A stretch of 64,000 nucleotides of DNA from Natrinema marinum (GTDB lineage: Archaea; Halobacteriota; Halobacteria; Halobacteriales; Natrialbaceae): positions 2,046,001-2,110,000 of the forward strand of contig NZ_CP100763.1 of the NCBI RefSeq assembly GCF_024296685.1, read 5' to 3'. A program made the position numbers and the translations under genes. The notes beneath the pieces were generated by a model that saw nothing but the letters and a program-made list of their open reading frames with translations, searched no databases and was not told the origin of the DNA. Positions 8,955 to 17,947 of the stretch are shown here, piece after piece; positions within the stretch are counted from its first letter, which is position 1; each line of letters opens with the position of its first letter.

Positions 8955-9431
8955 ATGTACGACCGAATCCTCGTCCCGACCGACGGTTCCCCGGAGGTCG
9001 AACGCGCGCTCGAGTACGCCTTCGAACTCGCGCACACCCACGACGCGACCGTCCGCGCGCTCTACGTGGTCAACGTGACCGGCTACAGCGGCCTCCCCAT
9101 GGAGACCGCGCTCGAAGGAATCAGCGACGCGCTCCACGAAGAGGGGCGGGCCGCGGTCGAACGGGTCGCGGACCTCGCGCCGGCGGACATCGCGGTCGAG
9201 ACCGAAGTACGCGAGGGATCGCCGAGTCACGCCATCGTCGCCGCGGCCGATCCAAGCGAGTGCGACCTGATCGTGATGGGGACCCACGGCCGTGGCGGGA
9301 TCGACCGACTGTTGCTCGGCAGCGTCACGGAATGCGTGGTCCGGCGCGCCGCAGTTCCCGTCCTCACGGTGCAGGTCGATCCCGACGCGGTCGACGACAG
9401 CCCCGAACGGCCACACCTCGCCGCCGAGTGA
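8955..9431 (+). CDS. Universal stress protein (UspA family)
   Basis: Single-domain Usp of 158 aa. It begins MYDRILVPTDGS, the first beta strand with the nucleotide-binding Asp, and carries the ATP-binding signature GTHGRGGIDRLLLGSVT (about residues 107-123), that is G-2x-G-9x-G-S/T. Such proteins bind ATP or AMP and are tied to stress tolerance. I chose the ATG at 8955 rather than one 18 nt upstream, because the family starts directly at this strand and a TATA-like GATATAGG lies about 30 nt before it. Confidence 0.9.
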   Translation: MYDRILVPTDGSPEVERALEYAFELAHTHDATVRALYVVNVTGYSGLPMETALEGISDALHEEGRAAVERVADLAPADIAVETEVREGSPSHAIVAAADPSECDLIVMGTHGRGGIDRLLLGSVTECVVRRAAVPVLTVQVDPDAVDDSPERPHLAAE

Positions 9432-9451
9432 GCGACGAGGTGGGTCGCCGC

Positions 9452-10390
9452 TCAGACCGGGCGCAGGTGCTCGCAGTCGCCCGCCGAGACGGTCACGCGT
9501 TCGTCGTCGGTCTCGATCTCGAGCGCCCCCGAGTCGGTGATGTCGACCGCCTCGCCGACGACGTCGCCCGACGGTAGCTCGACTCGGACGCGCTGGCCGA
9601 GCGTCAGCGCCAGTTCGCGCCACGCGGGAACGATGGCGTCGAGGTCGATCCGATAGCGATCGAACTCCTCGAGCAAGCGCTGAACGAACGCCCGCCGGTC
9701 GACATCGCCGGCCTCGTCCCGAATGCTGGTCGCGCCCTCGGGAAGCCCGTCGGCGTCTACATTGGCGTTGACCCCGATCCCGGGGATAAGCCAGTCTACG
9801 CGATCCATTTCGCCTTCCATCTCGGTGAGGATGCCGACGAGCTTTCGGTAGTCGCCGTCGTCGCCGACCGGGACGACCACGTCGTTTGGCCACTTGATCC
9901 AGGCGTCGACGCCGGCCTCGCGGGCGACCGTCGCCGTCGCGACCGCCGACGCGAGCGTGTACAACGGGGCCTGTGCGGGCGTGATTTCGGGCCGAGTGAC
10001 GATACTCACCCAGACGCCGCCCGACGGCGCCGACCACTCGCGCTCGAGACGGCCGCGTCCGCCGGTCTGTTCGTCCGCGATGACGGCTACGTCGGCCGCG
10101 CCGTCGGCCGCTAGCTCGCGCGCGCGGTCGTTCGTGCTCCCCAGCGTGTCGTGGTACTCGACCGAAAACGGGGCCTCGAGTCCGAACTCGATCGCCGGCG
10201 CGTTGTAGGCGTCGACACCGACCAGTTCGTAGCCGTTCGGCCCGCTCTCGATCGCGAACTCCGCTTCGCGCAGTTCCTCGATGTGTTTCCAGACCGCCGC
10301 CCGCGAGATCTCGAGGTCGTCGGCGAGTGCCGGCCCCGAGACCGGACCGTCCGACAGCGCCGCGAGGATCGCCCGTCGTGTCTCGTTCAT
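9452..10390 (-). CDS. birA: Biotin-[acetyl-CoA-carboxylase] ligase with N-terminal HTH (BirA type)
   Basis: Attaches biotin to carrier domains of biotin-dependent carboxylases through biotinyl-AMP. Residues 1-60 are a winged HTH (ISRAAVWKHIEELR recognition helix), as in the bifunctional repressor-ligase BirA. The catalytic domain has the GRGR motif (GGRGRLEREW, about 100-109) and KWPNDV (about 148-153), and a C-terminal SH3-like domain follows. The ATG at 10390 gives 312 aa; an in-frame ATG 30 nt upstream is possible but adds residues outside the HTH. With the bioYMN operon 6 kb away, the HTH suggests biotin-sensing repression; the target is inferred. Confidence 0.92.
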   Translation of the reverse strand: MNETRRAILAALSDGPVSGPALADDLEISRAAVWKHIEELREAEFAIESGPNGYELVGVDAYNAPAIEFGLEAPFSVEYHDTLGSTNDRARELAADGAADVAVIADEQTGGRGRLEREWSAPSGGVWVSIVTRPEITPAQAPLYTLASAVATATVAREAGVDAWIKWPNDVVVPVGDDGDYRKLVGILTEMEGEMDRVDWLIPGIGVNANVDADGLPEGATSIRDEAGDVDRRAFVQRLLEEFDRYRIDLDAIVPAWRELALTLGQRVRVELPSGDVVGEAVDITDSGALEIETDDERVTVSAGDCEHLRPV

Positions 10391-10538
10391 AGCCTCGAGA
10401 GGGGGCCGCTCGTACTTCAATCGGCGGGATCAGCCGAAGTTCGGAGGGCCCGAGTGCAAGGTTCGGATCGGCGACGACGCTCCAGAAACAGACCGCTGGG
10501 CGAGAGAGGGAGTCGAACGGGCCGCCGCGTGAGCCGGT

Positions 10539-11519
10539 TCAGGCCCGGAGCTCGCGCAGCTTCTCGCGGCCCGGCGCGATCAGTTCGTCGAGGTAGGTCG
10601 CGAGCGTCCCCTTCGCGTCGGCGGGGTGAAGCTCACCGGACTCGAGATCCGTGGCGAGACGCTCGTAGTCCTCGTAGGTCAGGTCGCCGCCGTACTTCTC
10701 GGGACGTTCGACGACGACCTCGTCGAACCGCGGGAAGACGTGGTACTCGAACAGTTCGAGGACGGGGTTCTCGAGGTCGCCCTCGGGATCCCGCGTCGGC
10801 GGGCAAAAGGCCGAGTTGACCTTCTCCTCGAGGTCCTCGGTCGAGTCCTCCATCGAGATGGTGATCCCCTCGCTCGAGGACATCTTCCCCTCCCCGTCGG
10901 AGAGGTTCGCGACGATCGGGGTGTGGATGGCGGGCCGGACCTCGTAGCCGAGGTCCGGGAGCTTCTCGCGGGCGAGCATGTGGACCTTCCGCTGATCTAA
11001 GCCGCCGACGGCGAGGTCGAGGTCGAGGTACTCGATATCCAGCGTCTGCATCAGCGGGTAGACGAGGTGGCTCACCTTGGCCGTCTCGTCGCCCTGGATC
11101 TCGGCCATCGCGCGCTGGGCGCGGTTCATCGTGGTCCCAACCTCGAGGGCGTGCAGGTCGAGGACGTACTCCTCGTCGAGCTGGAACTCCGAGCCGTAGA
11201 CGAACTCGGCGTTGTCCTCGTCGAGGCCGTACGCGAGGAACTGCGCCTTCATCTGCTCGGCGGTGTCGCGGATCTCCTCGAAGGAGCCCTTCCCGTTGAG
11301 GTAGGCGTGGACGTCCGCCAACAAGACGACGACCTCCATGCCCGCGTCCTGCAGATCGATGAGCTTGTTCGCCGTCAGCAGGTGGCCCAGATGGAGCACG
11401 CCGGAGGGCTCGTAGCCGACGTAGGCGCGTTTCCCCGCCGGATCCTCGGCGAGGTCGCGGACCTCCTCGTCGGTGACGACCTCCTCGGCGTTTCGCGTGA
11501 GTAACTCGTAGGCGTCCAT
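10539..11519 (-). CDS. tyrS: Tyrosyl-tRNA synthetase
   Basis: Class I aminoacyl-tRNA synthetase charging tRNA-Tyr. The HIGH-type motif is HLGH (in GVLHLGHLLTANK, about residues 37-49) and the KMSKS-type motif is KMSSS (about 216-220). The length of 326 aa suits the archaeal/eukaryotic TyrRS, which lacks the bacterial S4-like domain. The start at 11519 is supported by a TATA box (ATTTATAT on the plus strand, 11543-11550) 24-31 nt upstream, typical of a leaderless haloarchaeal transcript. The frame stays open upstream, but that part is not needed. Confidence 0.95.
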   Translation of the reverse strand: MDAYELLTRNAEEVVTDEEVRDLAEDPAGKRAYVGYEPSGVLHLGHLLTANKLIDLQDAGMEVVVLLADVHAYLNGKGSFEEIRDTAEQMKAQFLAYGLDEDNAEFVYGSEFQLDEEYVLDLHALEVGTTMNRAQRAMAEIQGDETAKVSHLVYPLMQTLDIEYLDLDLAVGGLDQRKVHMLAREKLPDLGYEVRPAIHTPIVANLSDGEGKMSSSEGITISMEDSTEDLEEKVNSAFCPPTRDPEGDLENPVLELFEYHVFPRFDEVVVERPEKYGGDLTYEDYERLATDLESGELHPADAKGTLATYLDELIAPGREKLRELRA

Positions 11520-11542
11520 GTGTGGCAGGAACCGGAGCAGGA

Positions 11543-11550
11543 ATTTATAT
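11543..11550 (-). promoter_or_regulatory. TATA box of tyrS
   Basis: ATATAAAT on the minus strand, with its centre about 27 nt before the tyrS ATG. This spacing predicts transcription starting at or within a few nt of the start codon. Confidence 0.6.
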
Positions 11551-11817
11551 CGCCCGACTCGAGCCGTCGACCCAGGGTCCAAGAACGGGTTCGGGACCGA
11601 TTGGGCGCGGTCGCGGGCCGCGCTGGCGAGGTAACCGGTCGCCGCGCCGACGCCGGCAGCGACGGCACCGCTGGCCCCGCCGACCTTCCCGCCGAGTTTC
11701 GCTCCCGCGACCGCGCCGCAGGAGGCGTGTTCCGATCGCAGAGACGGTAGCTCGAGCGATCGCCCACGGGTGCCGGCCGAACACTCTTCCGATCGGTCGT
11801 CGTAACCACGCCGACCG

Positions 11818-12468
11818 ATGACCTCCCAAGAGGACGCCGTCAACGCCGTGCGGCGCAGCTTTCTTCCGCAAGTGCACTTCCTCCTCCGGGGGACGTTCGG
11901 CGGCTACGCGGTCAGTCACACGACCGCCGACGAGTACGCCCTCACGGCCCACTGCTCGGAGGGGACACTCGAGGACGTCCTCGAGCGGCTGGGCTTTTCG
12001 CGCAACCCGGTCGCCGCGCTCAAGGTTCGGATGGACGGCAACACCTCCGAGGGGTCGTGGGTGTGGCGGCCGTCGCTGTTCGCCGACGAGCAACTGCACA
12101 TCGTCCTCCACGACCTCGAGAACGAGGCGGGCATCGACGTCTACGCCCACTGGGAGTGTTCGTGGACGCGTCATCCGTACCACCACTACGTCGCCCGCGG
12201 CTACGACGCCGAGAAAGGCGTCGCGCTCGCGCGGCGCTGGCTCGTCGACGGCGACGAACTCGCGTTCGGGCCGGGCATCGACTACGAAATCGACAACTCG
12301 CTCGCGCGACGGGCGAGCGAGGCGCTGTGGCTGTCGTACTACCGTATCAAGGAGGCGAAGGGAGCGTTCGCGTCGAAGCTACCGTTCGTCGACGGCGAAG
12401 CAGCGCCGCAGGTCGTCGAGCACGAAGGGAAGCGCGATTCGGTCTCGCCGACGATCGCGGAGACGTGA
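11818..12468 (+). CDS. Conserved-looking haloarchaeal protein, 216 aa, unknown function
   Basis: Not recognised by family. It is soluble and acidic with many aromatic and His residues, including ECSWTRHPYHHYVARGYD (about residues 112-129). The mixed alpha/beta pattern and lack of a signal peptide suggest a cytoplasmic protein. The codon use is native. It is divergent from tyrS across about 300 bp that hold no other gene I trust, and convergent with the phosphopantoate-beta-alanine ligase gene. Confidence 0.7.
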   Translation: MTSQEDAVNAVRRSFLPQVHFLLRGTFGGYAVSHTTADEYALTAHCSEGTLEDVLERLGFSRNPVAALKVRMDGNTSEGSWVWRPSLFADEQLHIVLHDLENEAGIDVYAHWECSWTRHPYHHYVARGYDAEKGVALARRWLVDGDELAFGPGIDYEIDNSLARRASEALWLSYYRIKEAKGAFASKLPFVDGEAAPQVVEHEGKRDSVSPTIAET

Positions 12469-12496
12469 GCGCTGGCGGAGCTTGAAGAACGCACGA

Positions 12497-13276
12497 TCAG
12501 AGGTCGCCCGATCGAATTCGCTCTTCGGCGTCCTCGAGCGCGCGTTCTCGGTCGAACTCGTCGATAATCGCGCGCAGTTCGTCTTCCTCGGCATCGGCCA
12601 GGTCTCGCGCGTGCTCGGTCATGTTCGGCACCGCGCGGATGATGTTGTCCACGATCGGTACGTCGGCCACCTGCGGCGAGCGCGATAGCGGGTTGAGGTC
12701 GATCACGACCTCGGTCTTGCCCATCTCGTCTAACGCCTCGGCGCGGTCGCCATCCTCGAGAGGTACGAGAACCACGTCAGCCGCGTAGATCCCGTCGGCG
12801 TCGACCTTCGAGCGCTCGTGGTCCAGGTTCGGAATGTGCGCGTCGGCCTCGATCCCCTTCACCTCGTCCGCGCCGTGCTCGCGGAGGTGATCCGCGATGG
12901 CTTCGATGCGCTCGGGCGTTCGATTGAACAGGTTGACCTCGAGGTCGGCCCCCGTCGCGTCGGCCAGTTCGACCATCTCACCGGGAACCAGCGCCGCGAC
13001 GTTGCCGTTGATCGAGAGCACCGGCCGGTCGGCGAGCAGGAGGTGGGCTGCGGCCGCCCGTTCGGCGTCGTCGGCGCTGGGAATCGTCTCCTCGCCCAGC
13101 AGGTAGTCGAACGCGCTGCCCCGGCCCTCTGCGTGCATCCCCTGGAGGTGGGTGATCCCCTTCTCGACGCCCCGCTCGATTCGGTGGCGGGTGAGTAGAT
13201 CCTGATATCTGGGGTGATCCTCCGGGATCTCCTCCTCGTGCTCGACGTCGGCGGAGACGGTGTCGTAATCGCTCAC
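12497..13276 (-). CDS. 4-phosphopantoate--beta-alanine ligase (archaeal phosphopantothenate synthetase)
   Basis: Archaeal CoA-pathway enzyme (COG1701 type) that joins 4-phosphopantoate and beta-alanine using ATP, replacing bacterial PanC plus CoaA. The 259-aa product has the family segments HPRYQDLLTRHRIERGVEKG (residues 20-39), SINGNVAALVPGEMV (about 88-102), NLFNRTPERIEAI and the C-terminal IDLNPLSRSPQ. The start is GTG at 13276, with a minus-strand TATA box (TTTTTTAT, 13299-13306) 23-30 nt upstream. It works directly after pantoate kinase, encoded at 17948-18781 in this window. Confidence 0.92.
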   Translation of the reverse strand: MSDYDTVSADVEHEEEIPEDHPRYQDLLTRHRIERGVEKGITHLQGMHAEGRGSAFDYLLGEETIPSADDAERAAAAHLLLADRPVLSINGNVAALVPGEMVELADATGADLEVNLFNRTPERIEAIADHLREHGADEVKGIEADAHIPNLDHERSKVDADGIYAADVVLVPLEDGDRAEALDEMGKTEVVIDLNPLSRSPQVADVPIVDNIIRAVPNMTEHARDLADAEEDELRAIIDEFDRERALEDAEERIRSGDL

Positions 13277-13628
13277 GTGGGGAGACTGGGCACCGTCGAT
13301 AAAAAAGCCGATTGATCGCCGGCGTGTTATCGAGGGCGCACGGCTTCGCTGTTCGGACAGGATGCTGAAATCGGTACGCAGTACCGGGTGCGCACGTCTC
13401 GTTCGAAGCGAGTAGGTAAGAGTCGCTGTTCGCTCACAAACAATTATCTATCAGAAGGGACTCTATCCAGTACGGAATAACGAGTCATATCGTGTGTTTG
13501 CACCCCGAGGATGAAGGGGACGATTGAACCAGAGACCCGTTCTGCTGAGGAGCGCACCTTGTTCTCTCCACGTCGCTGTCACGTGGAACACATCATAATG
13601 GACACGAATTCCCCCTCAGTGACTACAC
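13277..13628. other. Intergenic region with a TATA box; otherwise no recognised content
   Basis: The minus-strand box TTTTTTAT (13299-13306) is the likely promoter of the phosphopantoate ligase gene. The rest has lower G+C toward 13440-13620 and ends at the start of a microprotein gene. I saw no RNA gene or repeat. Confidence 0.4.
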
Positions 13629-13820
13629 ATGTCCAAGAACGAGGAACCCTCGACAACTGGAACCATGCAGACCCCAGAGAACGTCCGCATCGTCTGTACT
13701 GAATGTACGTTCTCGAAACTGGTAACGAAGGAAGGGCAAAAATCTGCAGAAGTGATTGTAGAACACGGTCGAGAAACTGGCCACAGACTCACCGCCAAAG
13801 AACCCGACGACGTCGAGTAA
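13629..13820 (+). CDS. Zinc-knuckle microprotein, 63 aa
   Basis: Small haloarchaeal-type protein with one likely zinc site: CTEC at residues 23-26 and the pair H46 and H52 in EHGRETGH, a C-x2-C-x19-H-x5-H spacing. Many haloarchaeal microproteins of this kind carry similar C2H2-like ribbons; a few have been tied to swarming or biofilm control, but no role can be read for this one. The gene is less G+C-rich than its neighbours, so it may be an accessory gene. It is convergent with the methyltransferase gene. Confidence 0.7.
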   Translation: MSKNEEPSTTGTMQTPENVRIVCTECTFSKLVTKEGQKSAEVIVEHGRETGHRLTAKEPDDVE

Positions 13821-13897
13821 GCATCCGTCGCTATCGCTCAGTGCAGGACACGTATTTCTCGTCGAATCGTCAGTTGCGGAGAGCCAACTCGGCACCA

Positions 13898-14578
13898 TCA
13901 GCGGGGGACTACGCCACTCATGATATAGTAGTCGTGGTGGGGTTCTCGGCCCCACAGCGTCGCGTCCACGAGGGGTTCGTACGTGACATCGGAGAACCCC
14001 TCGTCGGCGAGCACGTCGGCCAGTTCGTCTGGTGGTCGGCCATCGTACATCGGGAGGTCGTCGTACATATCCTCGTACTCGTCCCACGGCTCGTCGTGAT
14101 CCCAGTACCCCTCGATGAGGAGAATCCGACCACCTGGCTCGACGACTCGTTGCCACTCCTGCAGTGCCGCAGTGGGATTGGGAAGCGTCCAGACGAGGTG
14201 GCGAGCAGTGAGCAGTTCGACGGTGGCATCTGGGAAGGCGAGCGTCTCCGCATCCCCTTGCTGGAGCGCGACCGAGCACGCTGTCCGTCGGGCCTTCTCG
14301 CGGGCGCGTGTGAGCATCTCCGGGGCGAAGTCTACGCCCACGACCTCGTGGCCGAGTTCTGCGAGCAACAGCGAGACGACCCCTGTCCCACACCCGACAT
14401 CGAGGACGCGATGAGCGTCGTCGCCCGCCCACTCGCGCAACACCGAAAGCCAGCGGTCGTGCTGTTCGTCGGAGTGGATTCCATGGTGGCTCTCCTCGTC
14501 GAACGTCCCCGCGCGGCCGTTCCAGTGCTGTCGGACGAGTTCCTTGACGGTAGCGTCGCCCCGTGTCGGCTGTGTCAT
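13898..14578 (-). CDS. Class I SAM-dependent methyltransferase
   Basis: Rossmann-fold methyltransferase of the UbiE/Methyltransf_11 type, 226 aa. Motif I is LDVGCGTGVVSLLLAELG (about residues 61-78), followed by VVGVDFAPEML with the ribose-binding acid, and QQGDAETLAFPD (about 105-116). The substrate is not evident. I chose the ATG at 14578 (MTQPTRGD) because the fold starts about 35 residues later, as in relatives; a longer form upstream has an unlikely leader. Confidence 0.85.
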   Translation of the reverse strand: MTQPTRGDATVKELVRQHWNGRAGTFDEESHHGIHSDEQHDRWLSVLREWAGDDAHRVLDVGCGTGVVSLLLAELGHEVVGVDFAPEMLTRAREKARRTACSVALQQGDAETLAFPDATVELLTARHLVWTLPNPTAALQEWQRVVEPGGRILLIEGYWDHDEPWDEYEDMYDDLPMYDGRPPDELADVLADEGFSDVTYEPLVDATLWGREPHHDYYIMSGVVPR

Positions 14579-14717
14579 ACCGAGATCCTCCGGTGAAATA
14601 GGTCGTCTCTTCGGTCCGTTATACCTGACGGGACGATCGATATGCACCACACACGCAGCAATCGCATCGAGTCAGGCACGGACGAGCGACTGCAAAAAAT
14701 CGGCTTCCGAACGACCG

Positions 14718-17618
14718 TTACTCCGTGAAGGTGATCCAGCCCTCGGGCGCCTGGGCCTTCACGTCGTTCATCGCCTCGCGGGCTGCGGTCCGAGTCTCGT
14801 AGGTCTGGGTGCTCTCGGCCATCGTCGCGCCGTACTCGTCGATGAGCTGCCAGACCCAGCCGTCGTCGTCGATGTGGAGCTCGAACGAGACGCTGTCGAT
14901 CTCGAGGATGCTCGCGGACTTGATCAGCTCGCGGACGTCCTCCAGGGCCTCGCGGGCAGCGTCGGACGTCTCGTACGATTCGGAGCCGGTCGCGACGGTT
15001 CGGCCGTCCTCGTCGATGAGCCGCCAGTGCCAGCGATCGTCCTCGTCGGCAACGAGTTCGAAGGAGGCCACGTCGAAGTCGACCCGGCCGGCCATCGGCG
15101 CAAGCTGACGGACCTCCTCGATCACGTCGTAGAGGTCGTCCTTGGTCGCTTCGGTGTCGACCGCTTCGGCGAGCACCTGTCGGTCGCGGTCGACCAGCTC
15201 CCACGACCAGCCGTCCTCGTCGGTCAGGCGGATCGCGGCGTCCTCGATCGCGAAGATCGGCGCGTCGGCGGCGTGGTCCGCGAGGTCCTCGACGCCGGCC
15301 ATCGCCGCGTCGCGCTCGCCGAAGGAGACGTTCGAGTCGGCGATCTCCTCGCGGTCGCGGTCGAGCAGGCGGAAGTGCCAGTCGTCGGTCTCGTAGAGTT
15401 GGACCGAGACATCGCCGATCGTGAATTGGCGAGCCGACGCGGCGGCCTCGCGCACGTCGTCGAGGCTGTCGACCAGTTCGTCACGGGTCGGATACTCCTC
15501 GCCGCCGACGGCGACGATTTCGCCGTCCGGCATGACGAACTGCCAGTGCCAGTCTTCGGTCGGGTACGTCTGGAAGATCGCTCGATCCATCGTCCGCACG
15601 TTCGAATCGAGGTGCTCGAGCAGACGGTTCATCGCGTCGCGCGCGGCGTCGCGCGTCGGATGGGTGTTGGGGTCCTCGGCGACGAGTTTGCCGCCCGCGT
15701 CGATGAGCCGCCAGCCCCACTCGTCGTCTTCGTTGACGAACAGTTCGAAGGCGGCGGTCTCGATCTCGAGCAGTTCGGCGTCGGGGGCCTGCTCTTTGAG
15801 CGTCATCATCGCTTCGGCGGCCTCCCCGCGGGAGGTGTGTTCTGCGCCGCTGTCGGCTAAGACGTTGCCGTCCTCGTCGATGAGCCGCCAGCGCCACTCG
15901 CCGTCGTCGGCCTCGTAGACCTGGAACGCGGCGTTCTCGAACTCGATGAGGTCAGCCTCGCTGGCCTGCTGGCGGACGCGCTCGATCGCGTCGGCGGCCG
16001 AGTCCGCGTCACCGTGGGGGACATTACTCGCCGCGATGATGTCCCGGTCGTCAGTGACGAGTCGCCAGTTCCATGGCCCGGTGTCGTCGGCTCCATCGTC
16101 TGCGACCGTCCCGCCGTCGGGTGTCAGATCGGGGTCTTCGATCGCCGCAGCGGATGTCTCGGCCTCGCTGAACGTGTATTCGTCGCCCGCGGCATCCGGG
16201 GCTGGGTAGACTTCGTACTCCGCGCTTCCGATCTCGACGACATCGGCGTCGCGCGCGTTCTCGCTGAACTCGTCGGCCCACGCCTCGGAGCCGCCCAGTT
16301 CGGGCGTCCCCTCGGGGCCGCGCGCGACGACGTGTTCGGTCGCGTCGACGAGTCGGTACTGCCACTCGTCGTCGTCTTCGTAGAGTTCGAACGTCGGTTC
16401 GCCGGCGACGGTGATCGACGCCGAGTCCAGTTCCGGCAGCAGGTCGCCCGCGGCTTCCTCGGCGCTGCGTCGGGAGCTGAACTCGTGCGTGCTGGTGGCG
16501 ATGATGTCGTCGTCGGCGTCGACGAACCGCCAAGTCCAGCCGGCGGTCCCCTCGCAGAGTTCCACGCCGATGTGCTCGACATCGAGCACTCGCGCGCGGT
16601 CGAACCGCTCGGCGAACGTCCGGGCGGCCTCCTCGGCACGTTCTTGCGTCGAGTGGCCCGTGTCGCTCGAGGCCAGCGGCGTGCGGTCATCATCGACGAG
16701 TTGCCAGTACCACTGGTCACGCCGCTGCTCGTAGGTGAACGCGGCGCCCTCGATCTCGATCACGTCGGCCTCGGGGCCACGGTCTTTCAGGAAGCTGACC
16801 GACTCCTCGGCACCGTCGCGTCGGTCGAACTCGCCGGCACAAGAGCCGACGATCGAGCCGTCGTCGCGCGCGAGCGTCCACTGCCAGGTGCCGTCGCGGT
16901 CCTCGTAGAGCCGGAACGCCGAGGTCGTCAGCTCCATCAGCCCTGCGGAGCTGATCTGGGACTTGACGCGTTCGATGCCCTCGGTCGCGTCCGGCCGCGT
17001 GACGGCGCTCTCGGTGCTCTGGGCCAGCGCCTCGAGGTGGAGGACGTGCCACTTCCAGTCGCCGTTCTCGTCGCGGAAGACGGCGAACTGGGCACTCTCC
17101 ATCGCGTCGCCCGTGAGAATCTCCGGGTCTTCGGTCTGTCCTTCCTCTTCGACGAACATCCCTCGCTGACCGGTGAGGACTGGAACCAGCGCGGTGACGC
17201 CCGCGATGATCCCGATACCGAACGTGTACACCGAGATTACTTCGACGCTGTAGTCGGTGCCGAGCGCGCGCCAGTTGTACGGGTACGCCCAGGCGAAGAA
17301 GCCGACGCCCCCGAAGGCGACCGCGAGTCCGACGACGCTGGCCTGTATCCCCCGCTTTCGCACCGGCAACATCAGTACGATACCGAACAGACAGAGCGCG
17401 AGCCCCGTCGCAGCCGTGACGCCGGAGATTTTGATTAGGGTATAGGAGTCCGCCGCGCCCGCGTAGCCAACGACGAAGGTTGCGACGCCCGCTGCGCCGA
17501 TGATATAGCCGACGATGAACAGCCAATACCCGTAGACGTCCTTGCTCGAGTCGGGTTCACCGACGTAGTGTTCGTACAGCTGAAACAGGTTTTGATGAAT
17601 GTCAGTCCGTGAAGCCAT
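14718..17618 (-). CDS. Multi-pass membrane protein with about 13 tandem DUF1508/HVO_2922-like modules, 966 aa
   Basis: The N-terminus (residues about 30-150) has four or five hydrophobic segments. The remainder is cytoplasmic or external and consists of about 13 modules of 56-60 residues, each with the pattern (x)FELYxDDDGxWxWRLxDxDGxxxAxS followed by an Ala-rich helix. That matches the DUF1508/YegP fold, usually a 58-aa dimer or a two-copy protein; HVO_2922 is a known haloarchaeal example. The start is ATG at 17618; a TTG two codons earlier is less likely. Possible TATA boxes lie within about 90 nt upstream. Its function is unknown. A membrane-anchored string of stress-linked modules may act as a binding or crowding platform, which is inference. 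Confidence 0.82.
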   Translation of the reverse strand: MASRTDIHQNLFQLYEHYVGEPDSSKDVYGYWLFIVGYIIGAAGVATFVVGYAGAADSYTLIKISGVTAATGLALCLFGIVLMLPVRKRGIQASVVGLAVAFGGVGFFAWAYPYNWRALGTDYSVEVISVYTFGIGIIAGVTALVPVLTGQRGMFVEEEGQTEDPEILTGDAMESAQFAVFRDENGDWKWHVLHLEALAQSTESAVTRPDATEGIERVKSQISSAGLMELTTSAFRLYEDRDGTWQWTLARDDGSIVGSCAGEFDRRDGAEESVSFLKDRGPEADVIEIEGAAFTYEQRRDQWYWQLVDDDRTPLASSDTGHSTQERAEEAARTFAERFDRARVLDVEHIGVELCEGTAGWTWRFVDADDDIIATSTHEFSSRRSAEEAAGDLLPELDSASITVAGEPTFELYEDDDEWQYRLVDATEHVVARGPEGTPELGGSEAWADEFSENARDADVVEIGSAEYEVYPAPDAAGDEYTFSEAETSAAAIEDPDLTPDGGTVADDGADDTGPWNWRLVTDDRDIIAASNVPHGDADSAADAIERVRQQASEADLIEFENAAFQVYEADDGEWRWRLIDEDGNVLADSGAEHTSRGEAAEAMMTLKEQAPDAELLEIETAAFELFVNEDDEWGWRLIDAGGKLVAEDPNTHPTRDAARDAMNRLLEHLDSNVRTMDRAIFQTYPTEDWHWQFVMPDGEIVAVGGEEYPTRDELVDSLDDVREAAASARQFTIGDVSVQLYETDDWHFRLLDRDREEIADSNVSFGERDAAMAGVEDLADHAADAPIFAIEDAAIRLTDEDGWSWELVDRDRQVLAEAVDTEATKDDLYDVIEEVRQLAPMAGRVDFDVASFELVADEDDRWHWRLIDEDGRTVATGSESYETSDAAREALEDVRELIKSASILEIDSVSFELHIDDDGWVWQLIDEYGATMAESTQTYETRTAAREAMNDVKAQAPEGWITFTE
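14725..17085 (-). repeat. Coding tandem repeat: about 13 DUF1508-like modules of about 58 residues
   Basis: Module cores in order from the N-terminus include WKWHVL, WQWTLA, WYWQLV, WTWRFV, WQYRLV, WNWRLV, WRWRLI, WGWRLI, WHWQFV, WHFRLL, WSWELV, WHWRLI and WVWQLI. Each core is followed about 8 residues later by a small-residue turn and then a helix ending in an acidic or Ile-rich strand. One module (the sixth) carries an insert of about 35 residues rich in Asp, Glu, Ala and Gly. Confidence 0.75.
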
Positions 17619-17947
17619 TGCCAAATCTTGAGCGGATAACTCGAACGCACCATAATAAAGTTCTGGCTATCGGTACTCTATCTGTCACATACTATAATTT
17701 ATATTTTGGGTGATGTCGGGTCCTCGTTCGAATCGTGATTCGGCGACGACGAGTGCACAAATTCGGACAAAATCGAAAGTCAGTACGGCTGTAATGAGCA
17801 TTTTCAAGAGTGATAGTGTACGGAGAGCTGGGTGTCGAGTGCGTTTACTACCAGTTTTCGACCATCGGATTAAACCAAATCGGTGCGCTTGCTTGCGATT
17901 CGGCGGCAGGACGGGTACACCGGCTGATAGATAGCAGGGGTACTTAA
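17619..17947. other. A+T-richer intergenic region, promoter of the repeat membrane protein
   Basis: Several A/T stretches occur on the minus strand (CTTTATTATGG near 17650 and TATAAATTATAG near 17692-17703), either of which could be the TATA box for the gene at 14718-17618. No gene or RNA was recognised in the rest. Confidence 0.4.

Noticed and set aside
10391..10460. A biotin-ligase operator next to birA equal to that of bioY
   Set aside because: Only GATCCCG is shared with the bioY dyad; the symmetric half-sites are missing, so no autoregulatory site can be claimed.
11520..11817. A Gly/Ala-rich extension of the tyrS frame upstream (glycine-zipper-like)
   Set aside because: A TATA box 24-31 nt before the ATG at 11519 lies inside it, and no good start codon precedes the Gly-rich stretch. 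It may be a remnant of a small membrane protein, but I cannot support a gene.
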